This document shows positions 1 to 8,329 of a DNA stretch of 64,000 nucleotides, piece after piece. Below the pieces are notes generated by a model. It made no database searches, was not told the origin of the DNA, and saw only the letters and a program-made list of their open reading frames with translations. This stretch comes from Ralstonia sp. UNC404CL21Col (GTDB taxonomy: Bacteria; Pseudomonadota; Gammaproteobacteria; Burkholderiales; Burkholderiaceae). Positions within the stretch are counted from its first letter, which is position 1; every line of letters starts with the position of its first letter. The stretch covers positions 620,001 to 684,000 of the forward strand of contig NZ_JIBE01000004.1 of assembly GCF_000620465.1 (NCBI RefSeq), in the 5' to 3' direction. Position numbers and translations under genes: made by a program.

Positions 1-468
1 CAGTGCCATGTCGGCCGACATCAGCAGGCGCTCGATGTCCACCAGGATCAGCATGCGCTCGTCGATCGAGCCCAGGCCACGGATGTATTCCGTGTCCAGC
101 GCGCCCGAGAACTCCGGCGCCGGCTTGATCTGCTGGCTTTGCAGCGTCAGCACGTCCGACACGCCATCCACCACGATGCCGACCACGCGGTCCTTCAGGT
201 TCAGGATGATGACGACGGTGTACTGGTTGTACTCGACGCGATCGAGCTGGAACTTGATGCGCAGATCAACGATCGGCACGATGATGCCGCGCAGGTTGAT
301 CACACCCTTGATGAAATCGGGTGCATTGGCGATGCGCGTGACGGTCTCGTAGCCACGGATTTCCTGCACCTTCAGGATGTCGATGCCGTATTCCTCGCGG
401 CCCAGCGTGAAGGCCAGGTACTCCTCCCCGCCGGTGTCTTCGCCGATCGCGTGTTCCTTGACTTCCAT
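1..468 (-). CDS. cheW: CheW chemotaxis coupling protein (partial, C-terminus off window)
   Basis: CheW is the SH3-like scaffold that links methyl-accepting receptors to the kinase CheA in the cytoplasmic array. The visible 156 codons show the whole typical order: an EYLAFTLG start of the fold, an [12 protein letters not shown] strand, [15 protein letters not shown] in the core, then VVDGVSDVL and [15 protein letters not shown]. The ATG at 468 has GGGGAG just upstream. The reading frame is still open at base 1, so the last residues lie outside the window. It follows cheA by about 80 bp on the same strand and is the fifth gene of the mot-che operon. Confidence 0.95.
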   Translation of the reverse strand, partial: MEVKEHAIGEDTGGEEYLAFTLGREEYGIDILKVQEIRGYETVTRIANAPDFIKGVINLRGIIVPIVDLRIKFQLDRVEYNQYTVVIILNLKDRVVGIVVDGVSDVLTLQSQQIKPAPEFSGALDTEYIRGLGSIDERMLILVDIERLLMSADMAL

Positions 469-546
469 TGCGGCTCCCCTCGGCCCGTTGGGCCACTCAA
501 TTGAATTCGTTGTGGGGTGGAATCCCACCCTGCCAGGCGTGAGCGC

Positions 547-2721
547 TTATGCCGCGGCCATCGCCTCGGTCGAGAAACGACCGCCCTGTGCCTCGCCCAT
601 CTCGTGCTTTTCGGCAGTAACGGCACGCATCGCGTTTTCTGAATGTCCAGCGCGGGTCTCGCGCATCAGTGCCGATACGTCGACGATCAGAGCAACGCTG
701 CCGTCGCCCAGGATGGTCGCGCCCGAAATGCCGGGCACGCGGCGGTAGTTGGTCTCCAGGTTCTTGACCACCACCTGCTGCTGGCCGACCAGTTCGTCCA
801 CCTGCAGCGCAATCTTCTTGCCTTCCGAATCCAGGATCACAACGATGCCTTCCGACGGATCGGGCAGCGACGGCGTGATGCGGAAGCGTTCGTACATCGG
901 CACCAGCGTCAGGTATTCGTTGCGCACCTTCAGCAGGCGACCGCCGCCCGGCACGGCCTTGATGTCTTCCGGACGCGGCTGCAGCGATTCGGCCACGCAC
1001 GACAGCGGGAGGATGAACACTTCGTCGCCGGTCTTGACGGACATGCCGTCCAGGATCGCCAGCGTGAGCGGCAGCACGATGCGGATCGTCGTGCCCTTGC
1101 CCTTCTGCGACTGGATCTCGACGTAGCCGCCCATCGACTGGATGTTCTGCTTGACCACGTCCATGCCGACGCCGCGGCCGGAGACGTCCGTCACCTGGTC
1201 GGCCGTGGAGAAGCCCGGCGCGAAGATGAGCTGGTTGATCTCGTCGTCGGTCATGTTGTCCGACACGGGCAGACCGCGCTCGCGGGCCTTCTTGAGGATC
1301 TTGTCGCGGTTCAGGCCCTGGCCGTCGTCGCTGACTTCAATAACGATGTTGCCGCCCTGGTGGGCTGCAGACAGCAGCAGCTGGCCGGTGGCGTCCTTGC
1401 CGGCGGCCACGCGGGCCTCGGGCAGTTCGATGCCGTGGTCCAGGCTGTTGCGCACCAGGTGCGTAAGCGGATCGATGATGCGTTCGATCAGGCCCTTGTC
1501 CAGTTCGGTCGACTTGCCGAACGTCGACAGCTCGACCTGCTTGCCCAGCTTGTGCGCCAGGTCGCGCACCAGGCGCGGGAAGCGGTTGAACACGTAGTCC
1601 ATCGGCATCATGCGGATGGACATGGCGGCTTCCTGCAGGTCGCGCGCGTTGCGCGTGAGCTGCGACAGGCCGGCAAAGAGGCGTTCGTTGAGCACCGGGT
1701 CGAAGGCCTGCGCGGTTTGCGCCAGCATGGCCTGCGTGATGACGAGTTCGCCCACCAGGTTGATGAGCTGATCGACCTTTTCCACGCCCACGCGGATCGA
1801 CGTTTCGGCGGCTACGGCCGGCTTGTGGTCGGCAGCGGCCGGCCGGGTCGGCATCGGGGCGGCAACGGCCGCAACCGGCTGTGCCGGCGCAGCTTCGTTG
1901 GCCGCCGGGGCGTGCACTTCCGTCTGTGCGGCAGCGGGGGTCGGTGCTGCCACCACCGGCGCAGCGGCTTCAGCAGCCGGCGCCACGCCACCGACGTGCG
2001 GCGTGATGACGATCTGGTCGGCATCGATGATGAAGCAGCTCACCGCGATGATGTCGTCGGCGGTGCAGGTGCTCTGCAGCACGATGTCGCTGTTGCGGCC
2101 GGTGCGCGCGTGGCGCAGCACGGTCCCCAGGTGCTTGAGTTCAGTGACGATCAGCTCGCAGTCTTCGTTCGAGACGTCGATGAGCTTGATGTCCAGGCCG
2201 CCTTCGATGTCGCCCACGACTTCGGCCGCAGGCGCTTCGACCACCACCGGCTCGGGCTGGGGCGCGACCACCGGTTCCGGCGTCGCGGCCACGGGCGCCG
2301 CAGCTGCCGGCGCGGCAGCAACAGGGGCGCCGTCCTCGGCAGTCAGGCTGTTGAGCTTGGCCACCATGTATTCGAGCGTGGCCGTATCGATAGGGTGCTC
2401 TTGCCGGTAGGCATCAAGTTGGCTTTTCAACACGTCTTTCGTTTCCAGGAAGGCATCCACCATGTTTTCGCGCAGCTGCAAGGTACCGGTGCGAGCGCGG
2501 TCCAGAATCGATTCGGCCACATGCGTGAGTTCCGTCATGTGTGTGAAACCGAACGTCGCAGCACCACCCTTGATGGAGTGCGCGCAGCGGAAGATGGCGT
2601 TCAGATCATCAGAAGAAGGATTGGCGACATCGAGGTTGAGCAGCAGCCGCTCCATGTCGACGAGCAGCTCTTCCGCCTCTTCGAAGAAGGCGCCGAAAAA
2701 CTGGCTAAGGTCGAGGTTCAT
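547..2721 (-). CDS. cheA: CheA chemotaxis histidine kinase
   Basis: CheA autophosphorylates in response to receptor state and passes the phosphate to CheY. The 724 residues show an HPt domain with the phospho-His at residue 48 in AHSIKGG, and a long Ala/Pro/Val-rich linker around residues 130-310 broken by a short conserved segment. The dimerisation/ATPase core has HLVRNSLDHGIE (N box), DDGQGLN (G1) and GRGVGMDVV (G2), and a C-terminal CheW-like domain follows. Full length for the family. The start has only a modest RBS and lies 18 bp after the response-regulator gene, so the two are co-transcribed. The Ala/Pro linker is longer than in E. coli CheA. Confidence 0.97.
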   Translation of the reverse strand: MNLDLSQFFGAFFEEAEELLVDMERLLLNLDVANPSSDDLNAIFRCAHSIKGGAATFGFTHMTELTHVAESILDRARTGTLQLRENMVDAFLETKDVLKSQLDAYRQEHPIDTATLEYMVAKLNSLTAEDGAPVAAAPAAAAPVAATPEPVVAPQPEPVVVEAPAAEVVGDIEGGLDIKLIDVSNEDCELIVTELKHLGTVLRHARTGRNSDIVLQSTCTADDIIAVSCFIIDADQIVITPHVGGVAPAAEAAAPVVAAPTPAAAQTEVHAPAANEAAPAQPVAAVAAPMPTRPAAADHKPAVAAETSIRVGVEKVDQLINLVGELVITQAMLAQTAQAFDPVLNERLFAGLSQLTRNARDLQEAAMSIRMMPMDYVFNRFPRLVRDLAHKLGKQVELSTFGKSTELDKGLIERIIDPLTHLVRNSLDHGIELPEARVAAGKDATGQLLLSAAHQGGNIVIEVSDDGQGLNRDKILKKARERGLPVSDNMTDDEINQLIFAPGFSTADQVTDVSGRGVGMDVVKQNIQSMGGYVEIQSQKGKGTTIRIVLPLTLAILDGMSVKTGDEVFILPLSCVAESLQPRPEDIKAVPGGGRLLKVRNEYLTLVPMYERFRITPSLPDPSEGIVVILDSEGKKIALQVDELVGQQQVVVKNLETNYRRVPGISGATILGDGSVALIVDVSALMRETRAGHSENAMRAVTAEKHEMGEAQGGRFSTEAMAAA

Positions 2722-2739
2722 ATCTGTCGTCTCGGTCGT

Positions 2740-3153
2740 TTAATGCGTCGATGCAGACCCGTGGGTCTGCGCATGCCATTCGAGCAACTGCATCACCGAA
2801 TCCGTCAGCCCGTCCGGGTCGAACGGCTTGGGCAGGAAGCCCGTCGCGCCGGCAGCACGTGCCTGGTCGCGGATGGTGCTGTCTGCCTCGGTGGTCAGCA
2901 TGAGGATCGGGGTGTCGGCGTAGGCCGGCAGCGTGCGCAGCGCACGGATGAGGGTCAGGCCGTCCATCGACGGCATCACCTGGTCGGTGATCACAAGGTG
3001 GTGGCTGCCCTGGGCCGCGGTGCGCGCGGCTTCCAGCGCGGCGGTGCCGTCGCCGGCTTCCGTCACGGCAAAGCCGCACTCGCGCAGGCACGCGGCAATC
3101 ATGCGGCGGATCGATGTGGAATCGTCCACCACCAGGATGTGTTTCTCGCTCAT
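2740..3153 (-). CDS. cheY: CheY-like single-domain response regulator
   Basis: A 137-residue stand-alone receiver domain. The acidic pair is D10/D11, the phospho-acceptor is D57 in VITDQVMP, the switch Thr is T87/T88 in MLTTEAD, and the conserved Lys is K109 in LPKPF. There is no output domain. Sitting between motB and cheA, it is most simply the regulator that CheA phosphorylates and that acts on the motor switch. Other CheY copies are common in these bacteria, so it may be one of several (cheY1-like). The gene starts 25 bp after motB and its ATG follows a GGGGAG-type RBS. Confidence 0.9.
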   Translation of the reverse strand: MSEKHILVVDDSTSIRRMIAACLRECGFAVTEAGDGTAALEAARTAAQGSHHLVITDQVMPSMDGLTLIRALRTLPAYADTPILMLTTEADSTIRDQARAAGATGFLPKPFDPDGLTDSVMQLLEWHAQTHGSASTH

Positions 3154-3178
3154 TGACTGTTTCTCCCCTCGGCGCTCT

Positions 3179-4126
3179 TTATGGCTTGGCCGCAGTCACC
3201 GCGTCTGCCACGCCCGTGGCACGTGCGGCGGCGTCGGTCAGCGTGTCCTTGCCGTCATTGCGCAGGTCGGCCACCGGCTCGACCCCACCCGAGCGCACGG
3301 CTTCAGCGGCGCGTGCGTTGAGCACGACGATGCTGATGCGGCGGTTGATCGGGTTGTAGATGTTGGCCTTGTCCAGCGGCACCGATGCCTCCAGGCCCAC
3401 CACGCGGCTGACCTTCTCGGGCTTCATGCCGCCCGCCACCAGCTCGCGCCGCGATGCGTTGGCGCGGTCGGCCGACAGCTCCCAGTTGCTGTAGCCGTGC
3501 TGCGTGGCGTACTGCGTGGCATCGGTGTGGCCCGACAGGCTGATCGGGTTGGGCACGTCGTTCAGCGCCGAGCCCAGCTCGCGCAGGATCGTGCGCATAT
3601 ACGGCTGCACTTCGGCGCTGGCATTGGCAAACATCGGGCGGTTCTGCTGGTCGACGATCTGGATGCGCAGGCCTTCGGTGGTCATGTCGATCAGCAACTG
3701 GTGCTTGAACTGGCTCATCACCGGGTTCGTCTCGACCATCTCGGCAATCTTCTGCTTGAGCTTGTTCAGCGCCGCGTCATCCGACTCATCGCGGATATTG
3801 CGCTGGCGTTGCACGGTCGGGCTGGGGCTCGGGTTGGGCTGCGGCATGTTCTGCTTGAGCGCCGGGCTGCCGTTGAGAATGCTGGACTGGTCGCCCGAAC
3901 CGGCGCCGCCGAACAGCGCCACCTTCAGCGGCGTGCGGAAATACGTTTCAACCGACGACAGCTCGGCCTTGGTCACCGAGCTGAGCAACCACATCAGCAG
4001 GAAGAACGCCATCATGGCGGTCACGAAATCGGCGTAGGCGATCTTCCACGCGCCACCGTGGTGGCCGTGTCCGCCTTTCTTGTTGCGCCGAATGACAATG
4101 AAGGTCGGCGTGCTGGACTTGCTCAT
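3179..4126 (-). CDS. motB: MotB flagellar motor stator protein
   Basis: MotB is the peptidoglycan-anchored half of the proton-driven stator. The 315 residues begin with a basic cytoplasmic tail. A single membrane segment at about residues 30-50 follows and contains the proton-binding Asp33 in YADFVTAMMAFF. After a Pro/Ser/Gln linker comes an OmpA-like peptidoglycan-binding domain with SGHTDATQ and NWELSADRANASR. Asp33 and the lack of Na+-type PomB features indicate proton coupling. It lies 79 bp after motA in the same operon. Confidence 0.96.
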   Translation of the reverse strand: MSKSSTPTFIVIRRNKKGGHGHHGGAWKIAYADFVTAMMAFFLLMWLLSSVTKAELSSVETYFRTPLKVALFGGAGSGDQSSILNGSPALKQNMPQPNPSPSPTVQRQRNIRDESDDAALNKLKQKIAEMVETNPVMSQFKHQLLIDMTTEGLRIQIVDQQNRPMFANASAEVQPYMRTILRELGSALNDVPNPISLSGHTDATQYATQHGYSNWELSADRANASRRELVAGGMKPEKVSRVVGLEASVPLDKANIYNPINRRISIVVLNARAAEAVRSGGVEPVADLRNDGKDTLTDAAARATGVADAVTAAKP

Positions 4127-4205
4127 GGTCCGTTCCCGTCGGTGTGTGCTGCGTCGTTAATGGCTTGGCTCGTTGGCCACGCTCTGTGTCATATGGGGTT
4201 CAGCG

Positions 4206-5066
4206 CTACGCTGTCTTGGCGCCACGGACGTGGTCTTCCAGCTCGGCAAAGGACGGGCGCTCGGTCGAGAACAGCACCTTGCGGCCGAACTCCACGGCAA
4301 TCGCCGGGGCGTAGCCGTTCATGCTGGCCAGCAGCGTGACCTTGATGCACTGGAACAACTTGGTCGATTCTTCGGCGCGCTGCTCCAGCAGCGAACCCAG
4401 CGGCCCGATGAAGCCGTACGCCAGCAAGATCCCGAGGAACGTACCGACCAGCGCGGACGCGATCAGCTTGCCCAGCTCTGCCGGCGGCAGGCCGACCGAG
4501 CCCATGGTGTGCACCACGCCCATCACGGCGGCCACGATGCCGAAGGCCGGCATGGCGTCGCCCACTTTGGTGATGATGCGGGCCGGTTGTTCGGCTTCGT
4601 GGTGGTGGGTGTCGATTTCCTGATCCATCAGCGCTTCGATCTGGAACGGATTCAGGTTGCCGCCAACCATCAGGCGGAGGTAATCGCAGATGAAATCCAG
4701 CGCGTGGTGATCAGCCTGGATGGCGGGGTAATTGGCGAACAGCGCGCTTTCGTGCGGGGCTTCGATGTCGGCTTCAATCGACATCATCCCTTCGCGGCGG
4801 ATCTTGGACAGCACCACGTACAGCAGCGCCATCACTTCCATATAGAGGGCCTTGGTGTACTTCGAGCCCTTGAACAGGCCCGGCAGCGCCTTGACGGTGG
4901 CGTTGATGGCCTTTTTGTCGTTGCCGACCACGAAGGCGCCAATGCCGGCGCCGAAGATGATCAGCAGTTCGGTCGGCTGGAACAAGGGCCCGAGGTGTCC
5001 TCCGGCCAGCATGTAGCCGCCGAACACCGACGCGAGAATCACGATGTAACCGATGGCAACTAACAC
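4206..5066 (-). CDS. motA: MotA flagellar motor stator protein
   Basis: MotA surrounds MotB and forms the ion channel that turns the rotor. The 286 residues show two N-terminal membrane segments (residues 1-50), a large cytoplasmic loop with HESALFANYPAIQ and LRLMVGGNLNPF, and two C-terminal membrane segments that include PAFGIVAAVMGVVHTMG and GTFLGILLAYG. The length matches E. coli MotA (295 aa). It is the first gene of the mot-che operon; a sigma-28-type promoter lies about 45 bp upstream of the ATG (5113-5139). Confidence 0.97.
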   Translation of the reverse strand: MLVAIGYIVILASVFGGYMLAGGHLGPLFQPTELLIIFGAGIGAFVVGNDKKAINATVKALPGLFKGSKYTKALYMEVMALLYVVLSKIRREGMMSIEADIEAPHESALFANYPAIQADHHALDFICDYLRLMVGGNLNPFQIEALMDQEIDTHHHEAEQPARIITKVGDAMPAFGIVAAVMGVVHTMGSVGLPPAELGKLIASALVGTFLGILLAYGFIGPLGSLLEQRAEESTKLFQCIKVTLLASMNGYAPAIAVEFGRKVLFSTERPSFAELEDHVRGAKTA

Positions 5067-5112
5067 GGGGCGAACTCCTGAATGGGCGATCCTTCGATCA
5101 ATACAAGAGGGA

Positions 5113-5139
5113 ATATCGGCATCCCCCCGGTTAACTGAA
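5113..5139 (-). promoter_or_regulatory. sigma-28 (FliA) promoter of motA operon
   Basis: Read on the minus strand, this is TTCAGTTA, then 11 bases, then GCCGATAT. The FliA consensus is TAAAGTTT-N11-GCCGATAA. The -10 matches 7 of 8, the -35 matches 5 of 8, and the spacing is exact. The predicted transcript would begin about 40 nt before the motA ATG. This places motA-motB-cheY-cheA-cheW in the late flagellar class, as in enteric bacteria. Confidence 0.75.
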
Positions 5140-5273
5140 GGCTTGAGCGCCGGCTTTTGCTGCTGCGCGGTGCTTGGAAAACCCTGCCGCCGCGCCCTTC
5201 TTCACCAAGAACGGCAACAAAACGGGCGGCTTGAGCACCACCTGGCTGAAAGAGGGCGTTCCCCTAGGCGGAT

Positions 5274-5308
5274 CCAAAGAAAAAGGGACGGAAATCGCTT
5301 TCCGTCCC
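5274..5308 (-). terminator. Rho-independent terminator downstream of flhDC
   Basis: A perfect 10-bp stem (GGGACGGAAA / TTTCCGTCCC, 5285-5294 and 5299-5308) closes a 4-nt loop. On the minus strand it is followed directly by TTTTTCTTT. This fits an intrinsic terminator for the leftward flhDC transcript and separates it from the motA promoter. The rest of the 5067-5616 gap holds the motA sigma-28 promoter, this hairpin, the CCCGTA repeats and no convincing gene. Confidence 0.8.
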
Positions 5309-5496
5309 CACTTTTCGCCCGTCTTCCTTCTTTCTACGCGCGGCGGCAAAAAAAATGCCGGTCCGCAGTTTCCCGCGACCGGCCTACCCCCTTCCCCTTT
5401 TGTCCTGCCTGAGCCCCTGTGCTTTCCTGCTCTGTGTTCCTTGCTCTTTTGTTCTTTGTATTGTTATGTGCCGGTCTGGCCGGCTATTCGGCTATT

Positions 5497-5599
5497 CCCG
5501 TATTTCCCGTACTGCTACCCGTATTTCCCGTCCGCCCTTTTTTGACCATCCCCCGGCGGTTCTGCAACTCCCGTACTCCCGTACTTCCGACTTCCCGTA
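5497..5599. repeat. Clustered CCCGTA short repeats after flhC
   Basis: Six CCCGTA hexamers plus one CCCGTC, often inside TTCCCGTA, begin at 5497, 5506, 5518, 5527, 5570, 5578 and 5594. They lie between the flhC stop and its terminator, so they would sit in the flhDC 3' untranslated region as TACGGGAA-like units. Spacing is irregular (8-16 nt, with one gap of about 40), which argues against a classical satellite. Function unknown. Confidence 0.6.
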
Positions 5600-5616
5600 T
5601 CCCTGCAATGCCGTTA

Positions 5617-6207
5617 TCAGGCGTCGATCGTCTTTTCTGCGATCGCATCGACCGGAGCAGCGACGCGCTTTTTCTTCCCTGCGCGTGACGGCGGCTGGCA
5701 CACACCGCACACGAAATCGTGGTGCAGGTCGTCTGCGTGGGCCACGAAATGGCCGGTGCAGCGCTTGCACTTCACGGTGTGCAGCATCTTCCCCTCGAAG
5801 AACTTCAGCATCATCCACGCGCGGGTGATCGACAGCACCTCTTCCTGTTCGTGGACGTGAATGTGTTCCTGGTACAGCTTGTAGGCCGAGATCAGGCGGC
5901 GCACTCCCGTGCTGCGGCTGTTCTCGCCCAGAAAACGGTAGATGTTCAGGAAGATCGACGAATGGATGTTCGGCGACCACGTCAGGAACCAGTCTGCCGA
6001 GAAAGGCAGCATGCCCTTGGGCGGCGATTCCCCGCGGATTTCCTTGTACAGCTTGACCAGACGCTCACGGCTGAGCGTGGTTTCCTGTTCCAGCAGTTGC
6101 AGACGGGCACCGAGCGAAATCAATTCCGCTGCAAGGTGGATCTGCTGAACTTCGTTCATGACGCTGGTGTGACGCATGGCACTGCTCCCGCTTCGCTTGC
6201 TACTCAT
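5617..6207 (-). CDS. flhC: FlhC, flagellar master regulator subunit
   Basis: FlhC pairs with FlhD as the FlhD4C2 activator of early flagellar genes. The protein carries the family signature segments ELISLGARLQLLE, LSRERLVKLYKE, GESPPKGMLPFS and ITRAWMMLKF. A Zn-binding Cys set follows, with CKRC near residue 140 and CGVC in the CGVCQPPSRA tail. The 6207 ATG gives 196 aa against 192 in E. coli. An alternative ATG at 6177 has the better RBS (GGGAG, 8 nt away) and would give 186 aa; a third lies at 6159. It follows flhD by 46 bp. Confidence 0.93.
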   Translation of the reverse strand: MSSKRSGSSAMRHTSVMNEVQQIHLAAELISLGARLQLLEQETTLSRERLVKLYKEIRGESPPKGMLPFSADWFLTWSPNIHSSIFLNIYRFLGENSRSTGVRRLISAYKLYQEHIHVHEQEEVLSITRAWMMLKFFEGKMLHTVKCKRCTGHFVAHADDLHHDFVCGVCQPPSRAGKKKRVAAPVDAIAEKTIDA

Positions 6208-6253
6208 CCAAAGTGCAATCCCTGAACCCGGCGGAACACCCGCCGCAAATGGC

Positions 6254-6571
6254 TCAGCTGATCTGCTCAACCGCCTGACGTGCCAGCAGGATCGACATTT
6301 GCGATTGCTGCAGGCCCTTGTCACGGTGCGGCTGGGTCACCAGACCCAGGATGGCGTGATCGTCGAAGCGGAAGCGGCACAGCATCATGTTCGTGCTGGC
6401 CAGCTTGACGATCTGCGCGGGCGACATCGTCAGCAGGATGTCAGCCAGTTCTTCAGAGATGCCGAGGCGAAAGAGTGCGGCATCGCGATCCTTGGCCAGC
6501 ATCTGCTGGGCAAGCATCAAATAGGTGAGATTCAGCTCGCTGATCTCGGAAACAATGTCTTGCGTGTCCAT
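6254..6571 (-). CDS. flhD: FlhD, flagellar master regulator subunit
   Basis: FlhD is the DNA-directing partner of FlhC. The 105 residues match the family over the whole length: ISELNLTYLMLAQQML, ALFRLGISEELADIL, QIVKLASTNMMLCRFRFDD and a C-terminal helix. The open frame reaches back to 6784, but similarity begins at the ATG at 6571, which has GGGAC just upstream. Slightly shorter than E. coli FlhD (116 aa). It heads the flhDC operon and has an unusually long upstream control region. Confidence 0.95.
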   Translation of the reverse strand: MDTQDIVSEISELNLTYLMLAQQMLAKDRDAALFRLGISEELADILLTMSPAQIVKLASTNMMLCRFRFDDHAILGLVTQPHRDKGLQQSQMSILLARQAVEQIS

Positions 6572-6822
6572 GTATGTCCCGTCGTGTGCAGTAAAAGTAC
6601 AACTTGCATCCGGTCTCGCATGGTGATGTCCGGTTGGCGCTATTTTTTTGCGCCTACCCTCGCCGGGCTGTTCACCAATCCCCACAGATCGGATGTTTCC
6701 TGCAGTCGGCGCCGTTGCCGGCACTTCCTGCCCCTTCTTACTCACGTCGCTAAAGACATGGCGAAGTTGTTTTCTGTTGAACACATTGTGGTTTGTGGTC
6801 CGGGGTAAGTAAAGAAGGGTGG

Positions 6823-6841
6823 ACCCCTACGTTGGAGGGGT
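6823..6841 (-). promoter_or_regulatory. Hairpin ACCCCT-N7-AGGGGT upstream of flhD
   Basis: Perfect 6-bp inverted repeat with a 7-nt loop, about 250 bp upstream of flhD. It could form in a long flhDC leader RNA or be a protein-binding dyad. No poly-U follows on the minus strand, so it is unlikely to be an efficient terminator. Confidence 0.35.
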
Positions 6842-6990
6842 GAGGTAATCCGTTTTTTTGTAAGCCGTTTTCCTACAAATCTGTTAATAAACGTTGCAAA
6901 TGAAGCCTTTGCCGACGCAACAGGCCTGGGTGGACCATGCGCTAAAGCGGGTGTTTGACACGTATTTACCCCAATGAACGGCGAAAGATA

Positions 6991-7003
6991 GCAATTAAAT
7001 TGC
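6991..7003. promoter_or_regulatory. Palindrome GCAATTAAATTGC in flhDC control region
   Basis: A 13-bp perfect dyad in an AT-rich patch of the 860-bp region upstream of flhD, in otherwise high-GC DNA. The position and low GC suggest an operator or core promoter region for flhDC. Which protein binds cannot be told from the sequence. Confidence 0.4.
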
Positions 7004-7078
7004 CTAAAGTTGTCGGAAATCAACAAAGAAGGCGTCGCACTTCTGCGACTGTGAGCATTGGATGCCGGGTTAACCGCT

Positions 7079-7397
7079 TGTAGGACACTTCTGACCCACT
7101 CCTACACGCCGTGTAGGACAGTTCCGACCGCTTTTGGCCCGGTTTTGTAGGAGCACTCCTACAGTGAAATGGCGGTTTTGTAGGACGGCTCCTACCTTTC
7201 CGTTTCTCATGTCGAGACACGTCTCACAAAACGATACAAAAACGATCTGTAAAAGCAGTGCGCCCGGGCTAAAAAGGACGAGCCCAGCACTTCTTCTGTT
7301 GCAGTGCGCAAAAAAGTGCCGTATGGGCGTCTGCGGAACGAAAAAACGAAGGAATTTTGACGATCTGACAGCCGCCCCGATGTAGGACAGCTGTAGG
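7079..7397. promoter_or_regulatory. Array of TGTAGG-N6-CCTACA boxes upstream of flhDC
   Basis: One perfect dyad is at 7146-7163 (TGTAGG, 6 nt, CCTACA) and one with a single mismatch is at 7179-7196. Two TGTAGG boxes with degenerate right halves are at 7079-7096 and 7112-7129, with an extra CCTACA at 7101-7106. Two direct TGTAGG half-sites are at 7381 and 7392, and TGTAAG-N7-CCTACA is at 6859-6877. The 6-6-6 geometry equals the GacA/UvrY box (TGTAAG-N6-CTTACA), so a NarL/FixJ-type response regulator is the likely ligand (inference). Confidence 0.65.
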
Positions 7398-7432
7398 ACA
7401 ACGTGGGCTGCGACAACAGCCCGCGTTTGCGC

Positions 7433-8329
7433 TCAGTCGTGGCGGGGCGGCGTCCAGCGGGCGCGCAATACGGTGCCCGTGGCGGATTCGGTGATGACGA
7501 GCGAGTGCCCGTCGGGCGTGAGTGCAACGTTGGTAGTGGTGCGCCCCCGGCACGATGCGATGCGCGCCAGTGGTTCGCCATGCGGCGAGACAACGAACAC
7601 CGCGCCCAGCGATGCATGCGCGACGAAGAGGTGGCCGGCTGCGTCCATCGCCATGCCGTCGGGGCCGCTGGTGCCGTAGAACTGCGCGAAGCGGCCGACC
7701 TTGCTCGTGCTGCCGTCGGCGAGCAGCGGCAAACGCCAGACGGCGTTGTCACGCGTCATGGCCACGAACAGCGCGGATTCGTCGGGCGTCAGCACCAGAC
7801 CGTTGGGGCTCGGGCCATTGGCGAGCAGACAGTCGAGCCGGCCATCCGTGCGCAGGCGATACACGCGGCCGGTCGGGTCATGCAGGCCAGTCTGGCCTTG
7901 GTCGGTGAAATACACATCGCCGTTGCGCGCGACGATCAGATCGTTGGGGCCCTTGAAGCGTTCGCTGTTGCGTCGCGTAAGAAACGGCGTGACTGCGCCC
8001 GTCGCGGGGTCGAGCGACAGCAGACCATTCTTGTAGTCCGCAATCAGCAGCGTGCCGTCGTGGCGCAGCGCCAGGCCATTCGGTTCGCCGTCGTATTCCG
8101 CCACCACATCCCAATCGCCCTGCGAAGAGACGCGCAGGATGCGGCCATGCGGAATGTCGACCAGCCAGAGATTGCCGTGCGCGTCCCAGCACGGGCCTTC
8201 CAGGAAGCAATCGACCGGCGCGCCGCCTTTGTTGGCGCGCGACCATTCGGTCGGCACCGGCCGACGCAACGCGGCCGGCATCTCCGCAAAGACGGTGGTT
8301 TCGACGATGGGCCAGTTGAAATACGTCAT
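7433..8329 (-). CDS. SMP-30/gluconolactonase-family lactonase
   Basis: A 298-residue six-bladed beta-propeller of the SMP-30/regucalcin/gluconolactonase family; members hydrolyse sugar or organic-acid lactones with a bound divalent metal. Visible marks are the EGPCWD entry with the metal-binding Glu, EPNGLALR, FKGPNDLIVARNGDVYFTD, SPNGLVLTPDE and a GPDGMAMDAAGHLFVAH blade. The start at 8329 overlaps the stop of the upstream citrate-synthase-like gene by 4 nt. As the last gene of the seven-gene operon it may open a lactone on the way to, or produced by, the CoA-linked steps. Substrate unknown. Confidence 0.85.
   Translation of the reverse strand: MTYFNWPIVETTVFAEMPAALRRPVPTEWSRANKGGAPVDCFLEGPCWDAHGNLWLVDIPHGRILRVSSQGDWDVVAEYDGEPNGLALRHDGTLLIADYKNGLLSLDPATGAVTPFLTRRNSERFKGPNDLIVARNGDVYFTDQGQTGLHDPTGRVYRLRTDGRLDCLLANGPSPNGLVLTPDESALFVAMTRDNAVWRLPLLADGSTSKVGRFAQFYGTSGPDGMAMDAAGHLFVAHASLGAVFVVSPHGEPLARIASCRGRTTTNVALTPDGHSLVITESATGTVLRARWTPPRHD

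Noticed and set aside
643-3156. Open frame of over 800 codons on the plus strand
   Set aside because: It is antisense to cheA and cheY, His/Arg/Asp-rich in the manner of GC-rich shadows, and has no recognisable domain.
5174-5545. Possible gene between motA and flhC
   Set aside because: The frame crosses the terminator hairpin and the CCCGTA repeats, has low-complexity Pro/Phe/Tyr composition and no RBS.
6572-6784. Longer FlhD start at 6784
   Set aside because: Similarity to FlhD starts at the ATG at 6571; the extra 71 residues are basic and low in pattern, and would cover the leader region.
7079-7397. CRISPR-like array upstream of flhDC
   Set aside because: The repeated unit is only 6-18 bp and spacing varies from 11 to over 180 bp; it is a set of dyad binding sites, with no cas genes nearby.
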